Below are positions 1-8,542 of a DNA stretch of 64,000 nt, piece by piece. The notes beneath the pieces are model-generated. The model did no database searches. It saw only the letters and a program-made list of their open reading frames with translations, and was not told where the DNA came from. Numbering within the stretch: position 1 is the first letter of the stretch; every line of letters begins with the position of its first letter. Source of the stretch: Hydrogenispora ethanolica (GTDB lineage Bacteria > Bacillota > UBA4882 > UBA8346); contig NZ_SLUN01000002.1 in the NCBI RefSeq assembly GCF_004340685.1, forward strand, positions 186,001 to 250,000. The letters run 5' to 3'. The position numbers were made by a program, and so were the translations under genes.

Positions 1-226
1 CGACCACTGCGAACTTATCGGTCTGATACAGCAATGTTCCCAACACTTCGTTGGCGGCGGTTCCGATATTCGGGAGATATTTACCGCTCAGATTGTTAAA
101 ATCCACAATCGCCACCGTGTATTGGGGGGATTCGGCATAGTTCGGGACCGCCGCCAGGCCGAGCCAACCGGCCGCGAGCAAGGCTGAAAAGATGACCCAC
201 ATCCCCAAATATCTGGCTTTTCTCAT
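1..226 (-). CDS. Exported CsgG/LpoB-like protein, N-terminal part
   Basis: The gene reads leftward off the window edge, so only about 75 N-terminal residues are visible. A strong AAAGGAGG ribosome site lies just before the ATG at 226. The start MRKARYLGMW, a hydrophobic stretch and an AxA-like end form a signal peptide of about 30 residues. The mature part begins with VAIVDFNNLSG and then a helix-like segment with NEVLGTLLYQTDKFAVV. That pattern (a beta strand ending in DF-NLSG, then a helix with a threonine-leucine face and KFxVV) resembles the start of CsgG/LpoB-type domains, which act in the envelope. No lipobox cysteine is seen. The family call is by recall and rests on a short piece; the rest of the protein could change it. 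Confidence 0.55.
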   Translation of the reverse strand, partial: MRKARYLGMWVIFSALLAAGWLGLAAVPNYAESPQYTVAIVDFNNLSGKYLPNIGTAANEVLGTLLYQTDKFAVV

Positions 227-489
227 GGAGGCTCCTCCTTTGAATGAGACGGTAAGAAAAGGATACTGTCCGCATATTCCGTGTGCGATTTCCAAGTTCC
301 TGATCCATGGTATCATAAATCTGCGGCCGGGGCGAGAGCATGGCCGGATAATGGTTAAAATTCTTGTTTTGTACCCCAGGTTACACGTGCAGGTGCATCT
401 TTAGCAAGTAGCCGAAATAGAGAGCCGGTGCGCCCCAGGGATTGATTTTGCGATGCGGCCGGATTTTCGACGCTTCTATACTTTAATGA

Positions 490-535
490 AAACAAAAAGG
501 AACGGCCTTCGCTGCCGGAGCAGCGGTGGCCGTTC
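490..535 (-). terminator. Rho-independent terminator after abfA
   Basis: On the minus strand GAACGGCC pairs with GGCCGTTC (500-507 with 528-535) and an inner CGCTGC pairs with GCAGCG (510-515 with 520-525). A CTTTTTGTTTT tract follows. It lies about 70 bases past the abfA stop. The rest of the 227-604 spacer shows no gene; it should hold the promoter of the leftward exported-protein gene. Confidence 0.85.
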
Positions 536-604
536 TTGATTGGGATAGGAGGAAAGGGAGGCGTGTCTGCGCCTTTCTTGAACCGGGGCTTCGCTTTTTG
601 TTAT

Positions 605-2101
605 TTAACGGGAGGTAAACCGTAACATATTCCAAGACAGTTTCGGCAAGACGACGGTCGCGATATTGCCATCCACCCGGGGAAGCGCCGCTTGACGCGG
701 CTTTACCCGCTCCGGCGCTTCGAAATCATTGGCTGCCGCTAGCTCATCCTCCTGGAGCAGGCGATGTTCCACCGGGCGAACCGCCGGGAATGACCGGAAA
801 TCCAGCTGGACCTCCAGGTCCTCGTGTTGGTCGCAGTTCAAAAGGAAAAGATTGACCGCGCCGCTTTCCGGATTGAAGACCACCGCCGTTTGGAGCACTG
901 GCACATCGCCGTAGGCCTGGGACTCATACGCCGGGCAGTGGATCAGGGGCCGCAGGACCTGGCCGCGGCCGAACTGGGAAACCTGCTGGAAGGGATAGAA
1001 GATGGTCTGCCGGATGGCCGGGCCGCCACGTTTGGTATAAATGGGAGCGATCGCGTTCACCAGTTGCGCCAGGCAGGCGATTTTGATCCGGTCGGCATGA
1101 TTCAAGAGGGAGCAGATCAGGCCGCCGAAGACCAGCGCGTCCAGGAAGGTGTAGATCTGCTCCAGCCGGGGCGGAGCGGTCTCCCAGTCCGGATACTCCT
1201 CGGGGAGATACCAGACGTTCCATTCGTCGAACGACAGGTTCAACCGCTTATGGCTGCGGTTTTTGGCCTTGACATAGTCGGCGGTGGCGATGATGGTCTG
1301 GATGAAACGGTCCATGTCGACGAAGGAACCCAAAAAATCATCCCGGGTGATCGCGTCGCGGATGCCGTAATAACTATGAAGCGAGATGTAATCCACCTGG
1401 TCATAAAGGTGTTCCAGGACGATCCGGTCCCACTCCGGGAAGGTCGCCATCCGGGCGTTGGAACTGCCGCAGGCCACCAATTCGATGCCCGGGTCGACCC
1501 AACGCATGATCTTGGCCGCCTCGAGGGCCTTCTTGCCATAATCGTCGGCCGAGAGATGGCAGATCTGCCAGGGGCCGTCCATCTCATTGCCCAGGCACCA
1601 GACCTTGATGCCGTGCGGCTGGGCGTGGCCGTTGCGACGGCGCAGATCGCTCCAGTAAGTTCCGCCGGGGTGGTTGCAATACTCCACCAGATTGCCGGCG
1701 TCGGCGGGAGTTCCGGTTCCCAGATTGACCGCTGCCATCACTCCGGAATCGGCTTTTTTGCACCAGTCCGCGAATTCATCGATGCCGATCTCATTGGTTT
1801 CAATGGACCGCCAGGCCAAGTCGAGCCGTTTCGGCCGTTCCGCAAGGGGTCCGATGCCGTCGGTCCATTGGTAGCCGGAGACAAAATTGCCGCCCGGATA
1901 GCGGACCAGGGGTACGGCCAACTCTTTCACCAGGCCGAGCACGTCGCGGCGGAACCCCTGTTCGTCGGCGCTGGGGTGGCCCGGCTCATAGATTCCCGAG
2001 TACACTGCCCGGCCGAGATGCTCGATGAACGATCCGAATAAACGGGGATCGGTCTCGCTGATGACATAGTCCTTTTCAATGATACATTTGGCTTTTTTCA
2101 A
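605..2101 (-). CDS. abfA: Alpha-L-arabinofuranosidase, GH51
   Basis: The 498-residue protein has the normal length of intracellular GH51 arabinofuranosidases and no signal peptide, so it should act in the cytoplasm on imported arabino-oligosaccharides, releasing L-arabinose with retention. The N-terminus has the family pattern LFGSFIEHLGRAVYSGIYEP and the substrate-site run RYPGGNF. The acid/base is Glu173 in CLGNEMDGPW and the nucleophile is Glu293 in LSFDEWNVWY. A C-terminal beta domain follows from about residue 385. It is divergent to a LacI regulator at 2452, and a perfect palindrome at 2160-2173 lies in the space between, so substrate induction is likely. The GH127 operon at 54.5 kb is a natural partner in arabinan or arabinoxylan use. 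Confidence 0.95.
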   Translation of the reverse strand: MKKAKCIIEKDYVISETDPRLFGSFIEHLGRAVYSGIYEPGHPSADEQGFRRDVLGLVKELAVPLVRYPGGNFVSGYQWTDGIGPLAERPKRLDLAWRSIETNEIGIDEFADWCKKADSGVMAAVNLGTGTPADAGNLVEYCNHPGGTYWSDLRRRNGHAQPHGIKVWCLGNEMDGPWQICHLSADDYGKKALEAAKIMRWVDPGIELVACGSSNARMATFPEWDRIVLEHLYDQVDYISLHSYYGIRDAITRDDFLGSFVDMDRFIQTIIATADYVKAKNRSHKRLNLSFDEWNVWYLPEEYPDWETAPPRLEQIYTFLDALVFGGLICSLLNHADRIKIACLAQLVNAIAPIYTKRGGPAIRQTIFYPFQQVSQFGRGQVLRPLIHCPAYESQAYGDVPVLQTAVVFNPESGAVNLFLLNCDQHEDLEVQLDFRSFPAVRPVEHRLLQEDELAAANDFEAPERVKPRQAALPRVDGNIATVVLPKLSWNMLRFTSR

Positions 2102-2159
2102 ACGGAAACTCCCTCCCTGATGAAATATTTGGAGTACGGCGGAACTTCAAAATGAATAA

Positions 2160-2173
2160 TCTAACCGGTTAGA
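2160..2173. promoter_or_regulatory. LacI-type operator before abfA
   Basis: TCTAACCGGTTAGA is a perfect 14-bp palindrome with the central CG typical of LacI/GalR operators. On the minus strand TTGCAT and a TTAGAT-like box lie 17 bases apart around it, so a bound repressor would cover the abfA promoter. The palindrome and position are seen; assignment to the LacI protein at 2452 is inference from adjacency. The rest of 2102-2451 holds only the dispersed repeat listed next. Confidence 0.7.
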
Positions 2174-2306
2174 AATGTTCGATGCAATATATTTCAGCGC
2201 CTTTCATAAAATTCCTTCTCCGCCAGGAAAAGTTTTACGTTGAAAGATTCGCGGAAAGCAGGAGATCGAAATTCAGGGATGAATAAATAGGGTTATTTAC
2301 ACAAAG

Positions 2307-2437
2307 AGCTGTGATAAACCCGGCTTAAAAGCCGGAAGGGTCACAGCGATTGCTTGAAGCAAGTGATAAAGTCGTTTTAAAAATTTTTTGCAAGTCGAAT
2401 CGATTTGAAAAAAGACTTTATCACACGGCTTCTAAAG
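2307..2437 (+). repeat. Dispersed TTTATCAC element, copy 1
   Basis: This copy starts with GTGATAAACCCGGC, forms a CCGGC/GCCGG hairpin, then has a second long stem GTGATAAAGTC...GACTTTATCAC. It ends in CGGCTTCTAAA, directly against the AAAGGAG ribosome site of the LacI gene. Related copies lie at 8788-8920, 8921-9050 and 53032-53166 (inverted), with a partial copy at 12264-12315 (inverted). Because it forms the leader just upstream of translation, it could influence expression of the regulator. Confidence 0.75.
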
Positions 2438-2451
2438 GAGTGTTGGGTCAA

Positions 2452-3462
2452 GTGGCCACCATCCGGGATGTCGCCGAACGGGCCGGAGTCTCGGTCGCTA
2501 CGGTTTCGGCGGTGCTCAATCAGAGCTGCAAGGTAAGCGAGAAGCTGACCGCCAGGGTGCTGGCGGCGACGCGGGAATTGAATTACCGTCCGAACCGGTT
2601 AGCCCGGGCCCTTTCCCAAAAACGCACCCATCTCATCGGCTGCCTGGTGCCGACGATCGTCAATCCCTTCTTTCCGCAGGTTGTCAAGAGCGTTGAGGAT
2701 ATTGCCTTCGAAAACCAGTTTGGGATCTTCGTTTGCAACAGCGAGGGGAACTCGGGCAAGGTCCGGTATTACCAGCAGATGTTGCTGGAGACGCAGGTGG
2801 ACGGGGTCATTATTGCGCTCTCCTGGGAACTGGCCCGGCCGGAAGTGATTCAGCCCTTTCTGGAGGCGGGGATCCCAGTGGTCGGCCTGGCCGGGGCGCG
2901 CCGTTCGGAGCTGATCGATTGCGTGGTCGTCGATGACGTTCAGGGCGGCTTTGACGCCGCCAACCATCTGATTGAGCTCGGCCATACCCGGATCGGCTAT
3001 ATCGGCGCCCAAAACAGCGAGACCACCCGGCTGCGGCTGCTGGGTTACAAAAAGGCCTTACAGGCCGCGGGACTCCCGTACGACGAGCGTGATATCATGT
3101 TGGGAAATTCCTTTTCGGACGCGGAAGGCTATACTCTGGCGAAGATGCTGCTCGCCCGGGAACCGGAGATCAGCGCGATCTTTTCCTATAACGACATCAT
3201 GGGGTTGGGCGTGATGAGCGCCCTGCACGATCAGGGGATCGCGGTTCCCGCGCAGCTGTCGGTGATCGGGTTCGACGACTCGGCGGCCTCGTATAGTTTT
3301 CCCAAGATGTCGACCATGGAGATACCCAAGGCGGAGATGGGCCGGATCGCCGCCAATGTGTTGATCAACCGGATCGGCGGCCAAGCCGCCGCGCCGCGGG
3401 TCTTTGAATTGCCGCCCCGCCTGGTGGTGCGCGATTCCACCGGACCGTTGCATCATGAATAA
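2452..3462 (+). CDS. LacI-family repressor, likely of abfA
   Basis: I choose the GTG at 2452, giving 336 residues, because AAAGGAG lies 11 bases before it and the helix-turn-helix (ATIRDVAERAGVSVATVSAVLN) then begins at residue 2, as usual in this family. An in-frame ATG at 2350 would add 34 residues encoded by the dispersed repeat and is unlikely. The hinge helix (NRLARALSQKRT) and the periplasmic-binding-protein-like effector domain (HLIGCLVPTIVNPFF onward) are complete. The gene is divergent from abfA and probably represses it in the absence of an arabinose-type sugar. The effector is not visible from sequence. Confidence 0.9.
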   Translation: MATIRDVAERAGVSVATVSAVLNQSCKVSEKLTARVLAATRELNYRPNRLARALSQKRTHLIGCLVPTIVNPFFPQVVKSVEDIAFENQFGIFVCNSEGNSGKVRYYQQMLLETQVDGVIIALSWELARPEVIQPFLEAGIPVVGLAGARRSELIDCVVVDDVQGGFDAANHLIELGHTRIGYIGAQNSETTRLRLLGYKKALQAAGLPYDERDIMLGNSFSDAEGYTLAKMLLAREPEISAIFSYNDIMGLGVMSALHDQGIAVPAQLSVIGFDDSAASYSFPKMSTMEIPKAEMGRIAANVLINRIGGQAAAPRVFELPPRLVVRDSTGPLHHE

Positions 3463-3512
3463 TCTCAGGTATCTGCGCTGAACGGAGCCACCGGACGGCG
3501 ACTCGAAAGAGA

Positions 3513-3549
3513 GGCCCCGAATCTTGGGAGCATGGTTCGGGCTATTTTT
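3513..3549 (+). terminator. Terminator after the LacI gene
   Basis: GGCCCCGAA pairs with TTCGGGCT around a 14-base loop and is followed by ATTTTTGTT. It lies about 50 bases beyond the LacI stop and before the ABC exporter genes, which therefore probably have their own promoter. Confidence 0.6.
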
Positions 3550-3659
3550 GTTGGGGGCCGTATTTATGGCGGAATATGTATCTGGAGGCGGTTGCATGGT
3601 CCAGGACCGGATTTTCACTTTGAACTTTTTCATCCCAATTCCGTTGTATAAAGGGCATA

Positions 3660-5453
3660 ATGGGACTGAAACGCCGGATGGATCTTCGGCGGATGGGAAG
3701 TCCCGGCGATGAGGTGGATCCCATTTTTGCTTTTCTGAAAAAATATATCCCAAAGTATTGGAAGCTCTTCTGCCTGGCCGTGGCCTGTCTCACGGTGGAG
3801 GCCATCTGCGATCTGCTGCAGCCGACGATCATGGCCCGGATCATCGATCACGGCGTGGCTACCCGCCGGCTCGATTCGGTGCTGCGCCTGGGAGGGCTGA
3901 TGCTGACGGTGACGGCATTGGGAGCGGCCGCCGCCGTGGGGCGTAACATCTTGTCGAGCCGCGTTTCGCAGCGTTTCGGGACCGAACTCCGCTCCGATCT
4001 CTTCCGGCAGATCCAGAGTCTTTCCTTGGAGAATCTCAACCGTTTCGAGACCGGATCGCTGGTGACCCGGCTGACCAATGACGTGACCCAGGTTCAGAAC
4101 CTCGTCAACGGCCTGATGCGGATCTTCGTCAAGGCGCCGCTGGTCTGCGTCGGCAGCATCGCCATGGCCACGCTGCTCAACCCGCACCTGGCGCTGATCT
4201 TCATCGTGGTGGTCCCGGTGATCGGAAGCCTGATGTTTCTGAACGTCCGGATCGGCTACCCTTTCTTTCGCAAGGTGCAACGGATGATCGACGGGCTCAA
4301 TAGCGTGATCCGGGAATACCTCTCCGGCGTCCGGGTGGTGAAGGCCTTCAACCGCTTTGAGTATGAGACGGAACGGTTTGACCGGGCCAACCGGGAACTG
4401 GCCGGGGTAACCACCGCCGCCACGCGGGTGATGGCCTTCTTTACGCCGGGAATCACCCTGACGGTCAACCTGGGGATCATCGCCGTATTATGGCTGGGCG
4501 GGCTGCGGGTCTCCGGCGGCCAGATGCCGGTGGGCCAGGTGATGGCGTTTGTCAATTACTTGATTCAGATTCTGGGCTCGTTGATGACGATCTCTTTTGT
4601 CTTTAATATGCTGGTGCGGGCGCGGGCTTCCGGCGAACGGATCGGCGCGGTCATGGCCGAGCGGAATACGATGGCCGTTCCGGAACGGCCGTTGCGTCCC
4701 ACGGAAGGCGGCGGGCGGGTCGAATTCGACCGGGTCGCTTTCGCCTATCACCGGGACGGCGGAGAGCCGGTGTTGCGGGAGATCAGCTTTGGCGCCGCGC
4801 CGGGCGAGACCGTCGGGATCATCGGGTCCACCGGTTCGGGCAAGAGCAGCCTGGTGGGGCTGATTCCCCGCTTTTATGATGTCACGGCGGGCGCCGTCCG
4901 GGTGGACGGCGTGGATGTGCGGGAGATGGCTCCCGAGCAATTGCGGGAGCGGATCGCCATGGTCCCCCAGCAGAACGTCCTGTTCAGCGGCACGATTCTG
5001 GAGAATATCCGCTGGGGGAAGCCGGACGCCAGCGCCGCCGAGGTCGAGGCCGCGGCCAGGGCGGCCCAGGCCCATGAATTCATCGCAGCCATGCCGGAAG
5101 GGTACCAGACGGTGCTGGGCCAGGGCGGGATCAACCTGTCCGGCGGCCAGAAGCAGCGGATCGCCATTGCCCGGGCGCTGGTGAAGCGGCCGTCGCTTCT
5201 GATCCTGGATGACAGCACCAGCGCGGTGGATATGGCGACCGAGGCCCGGATCCGCGCCGCGATGAAGCAGTATGTCCGGGGGATGACCTGCTTCCTGATT
5301 AGCCAGCGGATCGTCTCGGTGATGAGCGCCGACCGGATCATCGTCCTGGACAACGGGGTCGTCGCCGGAATGGGCAGTCATGAGCAACTGCTGGAATCCT
5401 GTCCGGTATACCAGGATATTTACCGGTCGCAGCTCGGCAAGGAGGCGGTCTGA
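3660..5453 (+). CDS. ABC exporter half-transporter with degenerate ATP site
   Basis: This is a 597-residue half-transporter with a six-helix exporter domain (about residues 30-320) fused to an ATPase domain, of the multidrug/lipid exporter class. Walker A is GSTGSGKSS (389-397) and the signature is a normal LSGGQ (493-497). The Walker B run is ILDDSTSAVD, so Asp518 stands where the catalytic glutamate should be. The H-loop reads ISQR, with Gln549 in place of histidine. These changes are characteristic of the regulatory half of heterodimeric exporters such as TM287/288 or BmrCD. The stop is two bases from the next start, so the partner is co-translated. The start is uncertain: 3660, 3678 and 3693 are all possible and none has a strong ribosome site. 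Substrate unknown. Confidence 0.92.
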   Translation: MGLKRRMDLRRMGSPGDEVDPIFAFLKKYIPKYWKLFCLAVACLTVEAICDLLQPTIMARIIDHGVATRRLDSVLRLGGLMLTVTALGAAAAVGRNILSSRVSQRFGTELRSDLFRQIQSLSLENLNRFETGSLVTRLTNDVTQVQNLVNGLMRIFVKAPLVCVGSIAMATLLNPHLALIFIVVVPVIGSLMFLNVRIGYPFFRKVQRMIDGLNSVIREYLSGVRVVKAFNRFEYETERFDRANRELAGVTTAATRVMAFFTPGITLTVNLGIIAVLWLGGLRVSGGQMPVGQVMAFVNYLIQILGSLMTISFVFNMLVRARASGERIGAVMAERNTMAVPERPLRPTEGGGRVEFDRVAFAYHRDGGEPVLREISFGAAPGETVGIIGSTGSGKSSLVGLIPRFYDVTAGAVRVDGVDVREMAPEQLRERIAMVPQQNVLFSGTILENIRWGKPDASAAEVEAAARAAQAHEFIAAMPEGYQTVLGQGGINLSGGQKQRIAIARALVKRPSLLILDDSTSAVDMATEARIRAAMKQYVRGMTCFLISQRIVSVMSADRIIVLDNGVVAGMGSHEQLLESCPVYQDIYRSQLGKEAV

Positions 5454-5455
5454 TC

Positions 5456-7414
5456 ATGGCGGAAGAAGGGCGAACCGGCCGGCCGGGAAGCGCCGGACCG
5501 GGAAGCCTCGGCCTGCCCGGCGGCGGAGTCGGCGGTTTCGGGCGGGGCGGGGGCGGCGCGCGGTGGCTGATGCCGGGGGCCAAGCCGAAGCATTTCCGGG
5601 AGACCATGGCCCGGCTATGGCAATACTTCGGCAAGGAACGGCGGCTGCTGGCGCTGGTCTTCGAACTGGTCATCCTGAGCGTCGGACTGGGTCTGGCCGG
5701 GCCGTATCTGATCGGCCGGGCCATCGACGCCATTGCCGCCGGGAGCCGGGGGGTCCGTTTCGGGATGCTGCAAGCGGCGATCCTGGCGTTGCTGGCGGCC
5801 TATCTGACCGATTCCGGCGTCAGCTTTCTGCAGGGCTGGCTGATGGCAGGGATCGCGCAGCGGATCGTCCAAAACCTGCGGCATGCGCTCTTCGCCAAAC
5901 TGCAAAAGTTGCCGGTCGCCTTTTTCGATCAGCGGACCCACGGCGAGCTGATGAGCAGGCTCTCCAATGATGTCGACAATATCAGCGGCACCATTTCCCA
6001 GTCCGCCACCCAGTTGATGGCCAGCGGCTTCACCATTCTGGGGTCCTTCCTGATGATGCTGGCGCTCAGCCCGCTCCTGACCCTGGCCGGCCTGATCACG
6101 ATTCCGCTGGTCTTCCTGCTGACCCGGACCATCGCCGGCCGGACCCGGCTGCTCTTCAAAGAGCAACAGGCAGTGCTCGGTCAGTTGAACGGGCAGATCG
6201 AGGAAGCCATCTCCGGGATCCAGGTGGTCAAGGCCTTCAATCACGAGGCCGAGGTGATCGCCGACTTTGACGCGGTCAACGACAGGCTCTGCGCGGTGGG
6301 GGTCAAGGCCCAGATCTGGTCGGGCTACATCATGCCGTTGATGAATGTCATCAATAATCTCGGCTTCGCCGCGGTGGCCGGCGTGGGCGGGGTGCTGGCG
6401 GTCCGGGGCCGGATCACCGTCGGGGTCATCGCCAGTTTCCTCAGTTATTCGCGGCAGTTCGGCCGGCCGCTGAATGATCTGGCCAATATCTTCAATACCC
6501 TGCAGACTGCGGTGGCCGGCGCCGAGCGGGTCTTCGAGATCCTCGACGAAGCGGAGGAGCCGGACGACCGGCCCGGGGCGGTGCCATTATTCCAGCCCCG
6601 CGGCAGAGTGGTCTTTGAGAAGGTTTCGTTCGGCTACCGGCCGGACCGGCCGATCCTGAAGGAGGTCAGCTTCACGGCCGAAGCGGGCAGCAGCACCGCT
6701 TTGGTCGGGCCCACCGGCGCCGGCAAGACGACCATCGTCAATCTGCTGGCCCGGTTCTACGATGTCAGCGCCGGCCGGATCCTGATCGACGGCCGGGACA
6801 TCCGGGAATACACCCGGGACAGCCTGCGGCGCTGCTTCGGGATTGTCCTGCAGGACACCTATCTTTTTACCGGAACCATCGCGGACAATATCAAGTACGG
6901 CCGGCCCGGCGCCGGCGACGAGGAGGTGCGGCGGGCCGCCCGGCTGGCCAATGCCGACGAGTTTATCCGGCGCTTGCCCCAAGGGTATGCGACGCCGCTG
7001 GCCGAGAGCGGCCGGGAGCTGAGCCAGGGTCAAAGGCAGCTGCTGGCGATCGCCCGGGCGATCCTGGCCGATCCGGCCATTCTGATCCTGGACGAGGCGA
7101 CCAGCAACGTCGATACCCGGACCGAACTCCGGATCCAGGAGGCCATGCTGGAACTGATGAGCGGCCGGACCAGTTTTATCATCGCCCACCGGCTCTCCAC
7201 GATCCGCGACGCCGACACGATCATGGTGATCGACGGCGGCCGCATCGTCGAGCGGGGCAGCCATGACCAGTTGTTGGCCAGCCAAGGGGTTTATCGGGCC
7301 ATTTATGACAGTCAGTTTCAGAATGCCGACGCCGCTGCGGCGCAAATTCCCCAAGCCGGTCCGGCCGGCGCCGGCCATCGCCTGGCTTCAACCGCCGGGA
7401 ACGAAACGGTCTAA
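5456..7414 (+). CDS. ABC exporter half-transporter, catalytic partner
   Basis: The 652-residue partner has a glycine-rich N-terminal tail of about 40 residues, an exporter membrane domain (about 50-350) and an ATPase. Walker A is GPTGAGKTT (418 on). The catalytic glutamate is present (Glu547 in ILDEATSNVD) and the H-loop histidine is His578 in IIAHRLS. The signature motif is LSQGQ (522-526), not LSGGQ. Combined with the first subunit's missing Glu and His, one composite ATP site should be competent and the other impaired. The C-terminal 40 residues are alanine and proline rich. The 3' end overlaps the convergent Hsp20-like gene by 27 bases. Confidence 0.93.
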   Translation: MAEEGRTGRPGSAGPGSLGLPGGGVGGFGRGGGGARWLMPGAKPKHFRETMARLWQYFGKERRLLALVFELVILSVGLGLAGPYLIGRAIDAIAAGSRGVRFGMLQAAILALLAAYLTDSGVSFLQGWLMAGIAQRIVQNLRHALFAKLQKLPVAFFDQRTHGELMSRLSNDVDNISGTISQSATQLMASGFTILGSFLMMLALSPLLTLAGLITIPLVFLLTRTIAGRTRLLFKEQQAVLGQLNGQIEEAISGIQVVKAFNHEAEVIADFDAVNDRLCAVGVKAQIWSGYIMPLMNVINNLGFAAVAGVGGVLAVRGRITVGVIASFLSYSRQFGRPLNDLANIFNTLQTAVAGAERVFEILDEAEEPDDRPGAVPLFQPRGRVVFEKVSFGYRPDRPILKEVSFTAEAGSSTALVGPTGAGKTTIVNLLARFYDVSAGRILIDGRDIREYTRDSLRRCFGIVLQDTYLFTGTIADNIKYGRPGAGDEEVRRAARLANADEFIRRLPQGYATPLAESGRELSQGQRQLLAIARAILADPAILILDEATSNVDTRTELRIQEAMLELMSGRTSFIIAHRLSTIRDADTIMVIDGGRIVERGSHDQLLASQGVYRAIYDSQFQNADAAAAQIPQAGPAGAGHRLASTAGNETV

Positions 7415-7906
7415 CGGGATCGCGCCGTTCTCCGGCACCAGCTTGGGGAGGGTTACCGTCAATTGTCCGGCTTCGTAAACCGCCGTCGCCCCGGCTGCGG
7501 TCACCGCGGCGGGGAGCCGGATCATCCGGCTGAAACCGTTCGAGTCGGCGCCGGACTGGCCGCTGCTGCCGCTGAGCGACAGCAGATTGCCTTGCAACTC
7601 CAAGCGCAGATCGCCCGGTTGGGCGATGCCCGGAATGACGGTTTGGACCCGCACCGCTCCTTGAGTCTCCCGGATCTCCACATCGCCGGACTGTGCTTCG
7701 TTCCGCCGTTCCGGCTCATGGCCCGCCTGAAACGGAAAACCGGCGGCGGGGGCGCCGTTCCAGAACGATCCGTCCAGGCCCCAGCGTTTTAAGAGATCCA
7801 GCACCATGTTTTGCACCTCGGCGGTGGGGTTGCCGCCCCGGCTCAATTCCGCCGCTTTGCGCTGCAGTTCAAACAGCTCCGCCAGCCAGCCCTGGTTCAT
7901 GATCAT
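7388..7906 (-). CDS. Hsp20/alpha-crystallin-fold protein of the spore cluster
   Basis: The 172-residue protein has an N-terminal helical part (about 1-50), a linker, and an alpha-crystallin-type beta domain (about 70-160) with VRVQTVIPGI, LRLELQGNLLSLSG and the closing YEAGQLTVTLPK. The last is the classic G-x-L-x-x-x-x-PK ending of the fold. It is the last gene of a leftward operon with two GerP-like genes; its start overlaps the upstream stop by four bases (ATGA). Hsp20-fold proteins such as CotM and CotP occur in Bacillus spore coats, so a coat role is plausible by context. A general chaperone role is the alternative. Confidence 0.75.
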   Translation of the reverse strand: MIMNQGWLAELFELQRKAAELSRGGNPTAEVQNMVLDLLKRWGLDGSFWNGAPAAGFPFQAGHEPERRNEAQSGDVEIRETQGAVRVQTVIPGIAQPGDLRLELQGNLLSLSGSSGQSGADSNGFSRMIRLPAAVTAAGATAVYEAGQLTVTLPKLVPENGAIPLDRFVPGG

Positions 7907-8142
7907 TCACCCCTCCCCGGCTCGCCCGGCCGGACCGTGGTTTCCAGCGTGTCGATGAAATTGGGATCGCAGACGATATTAATGCACTGGCTGCTGCGGC
8001 TGGAGTCGCCTTCCAGGTCGAGGCCGGTGTTGGTCTTGGAGATGGCCGACCAATGGTGGTGGCGGTTATCGCCGCTGAAGATGCCGGAGGAACTGGCGAT
8101 CGAGGTTACCTCCAGCTTTTCGATACGGATATGTAAATCCAT
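7903..8142 (-). CDS. GerPA/GerPF-like small spore protein
   Basis: A 79-residue protein with a GAGGAAG ribosome site. The N-terminal run IRIEKLEVTSIASSSGIFSGDN resembles GerP family proteins, in which a short beta strand is followed by a serine-rich SSxxFxxGD turn. The C-terminal half carries CDPNFIDT, a motif shared with the two neighbouring small proteins (LDPDNVDM and CDPDLVDT). GerP proteins make the spore coat permeable to germinants. It overlaps the Hsp20-like gene by four bases and follows the 8149-8439 gene by six bases. The GerP assignment is by motif recall; the DPxxxD repeat is directly visible. Confidence 0.65.
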   Translation of the reverse strand: MDLHIRIEKLEVTSIASSSGIFSGDNRHHHWSAISKTNTGLDLEGDSSRSSQCINIVCDPNFIDTLETTVRPGEPGRGE

Positions 8143-8148
8143 GCTTGA

Positions 8149-8439
8149 TTACTTCCTCTCCTCGGTACAGCGCGCGAATGGAGTTCCGCGGCGGGACGCT
8201 TCTTCACGGCGCTCTTTTTGAGTCTCCCAGCACATGTCGACGTTATCGGGGTCCAGCACATAGTTGGTGCTGGACGGGAAGGAGTTATGATTCCCCGAGA
8301 CCGTTCCAATCCCGGCGTTCGACTTGCTCATGCTCTTGAAATCGCGCAGGAAGTTCCGGCCGATATTCAACGATGAGGCGTTCTCGATGGTGCCGATGGT
8401 AATGGCGTGAATGGTCAACTGGAAATTCAGTTCTTTCAT
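8149..8439 (-). CDS. GerPB/GerPD-like small spore protein
   Basis: A 96-residue protein starting at 8439 with TGGAG nine bases upstream. Residues 5-30 (NFQLTIHAITIGTIENASSLNIGRN) match the start of GerPB/PD/PE proteins, where a strand is followed by xSSxxxIG. The middle is serine and asparagine rich and ends in VLDPDNVDM. The last 25 residues are highly charged. It is the first gene of a leftward three-gene operon and faces the related gene at 8543 across a short divergent spacer, so one control region probably serves both. Confidence 0.6.
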   Translation of the reverse strand: MKELNFQLTIHAITIGTIENASSLNIGRNFLRDFKSMSKSNAGIGTVSGNHNSFPSSTNYVLDPDNVDMCWETQKERREEASRRGTPFARCTEERK

Positions 8440-8542
8440 GTCTTTGGCTCCATGGCGCGGGTCAGCGGTCGGCGCTCACCGAAAAACCACTGCAAACGTA
8501 TGATGATGTTATACTTTATGAATGGCGCGGCGGGGGTGTGTC

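Noticed and set aside
824-2041. Long open frame opposite abfA
   Set aside because: Shadow frame on the other strand of a GC-rich gene. It has no recognisable domain, while abfA has all its catalytic motifs. Similar long shadows opposite blaR1 (26856-28643) and opposite aldolase/ptsI (50530-52923) were left out for the same reason.
2350-2451. N-terminal extension of the LacI gene at 2452
   Set aside because: The extra 34 codons lie within the dispersed repeat and precede a good ribosome site; the family normally starts at the helix-turn-helix.
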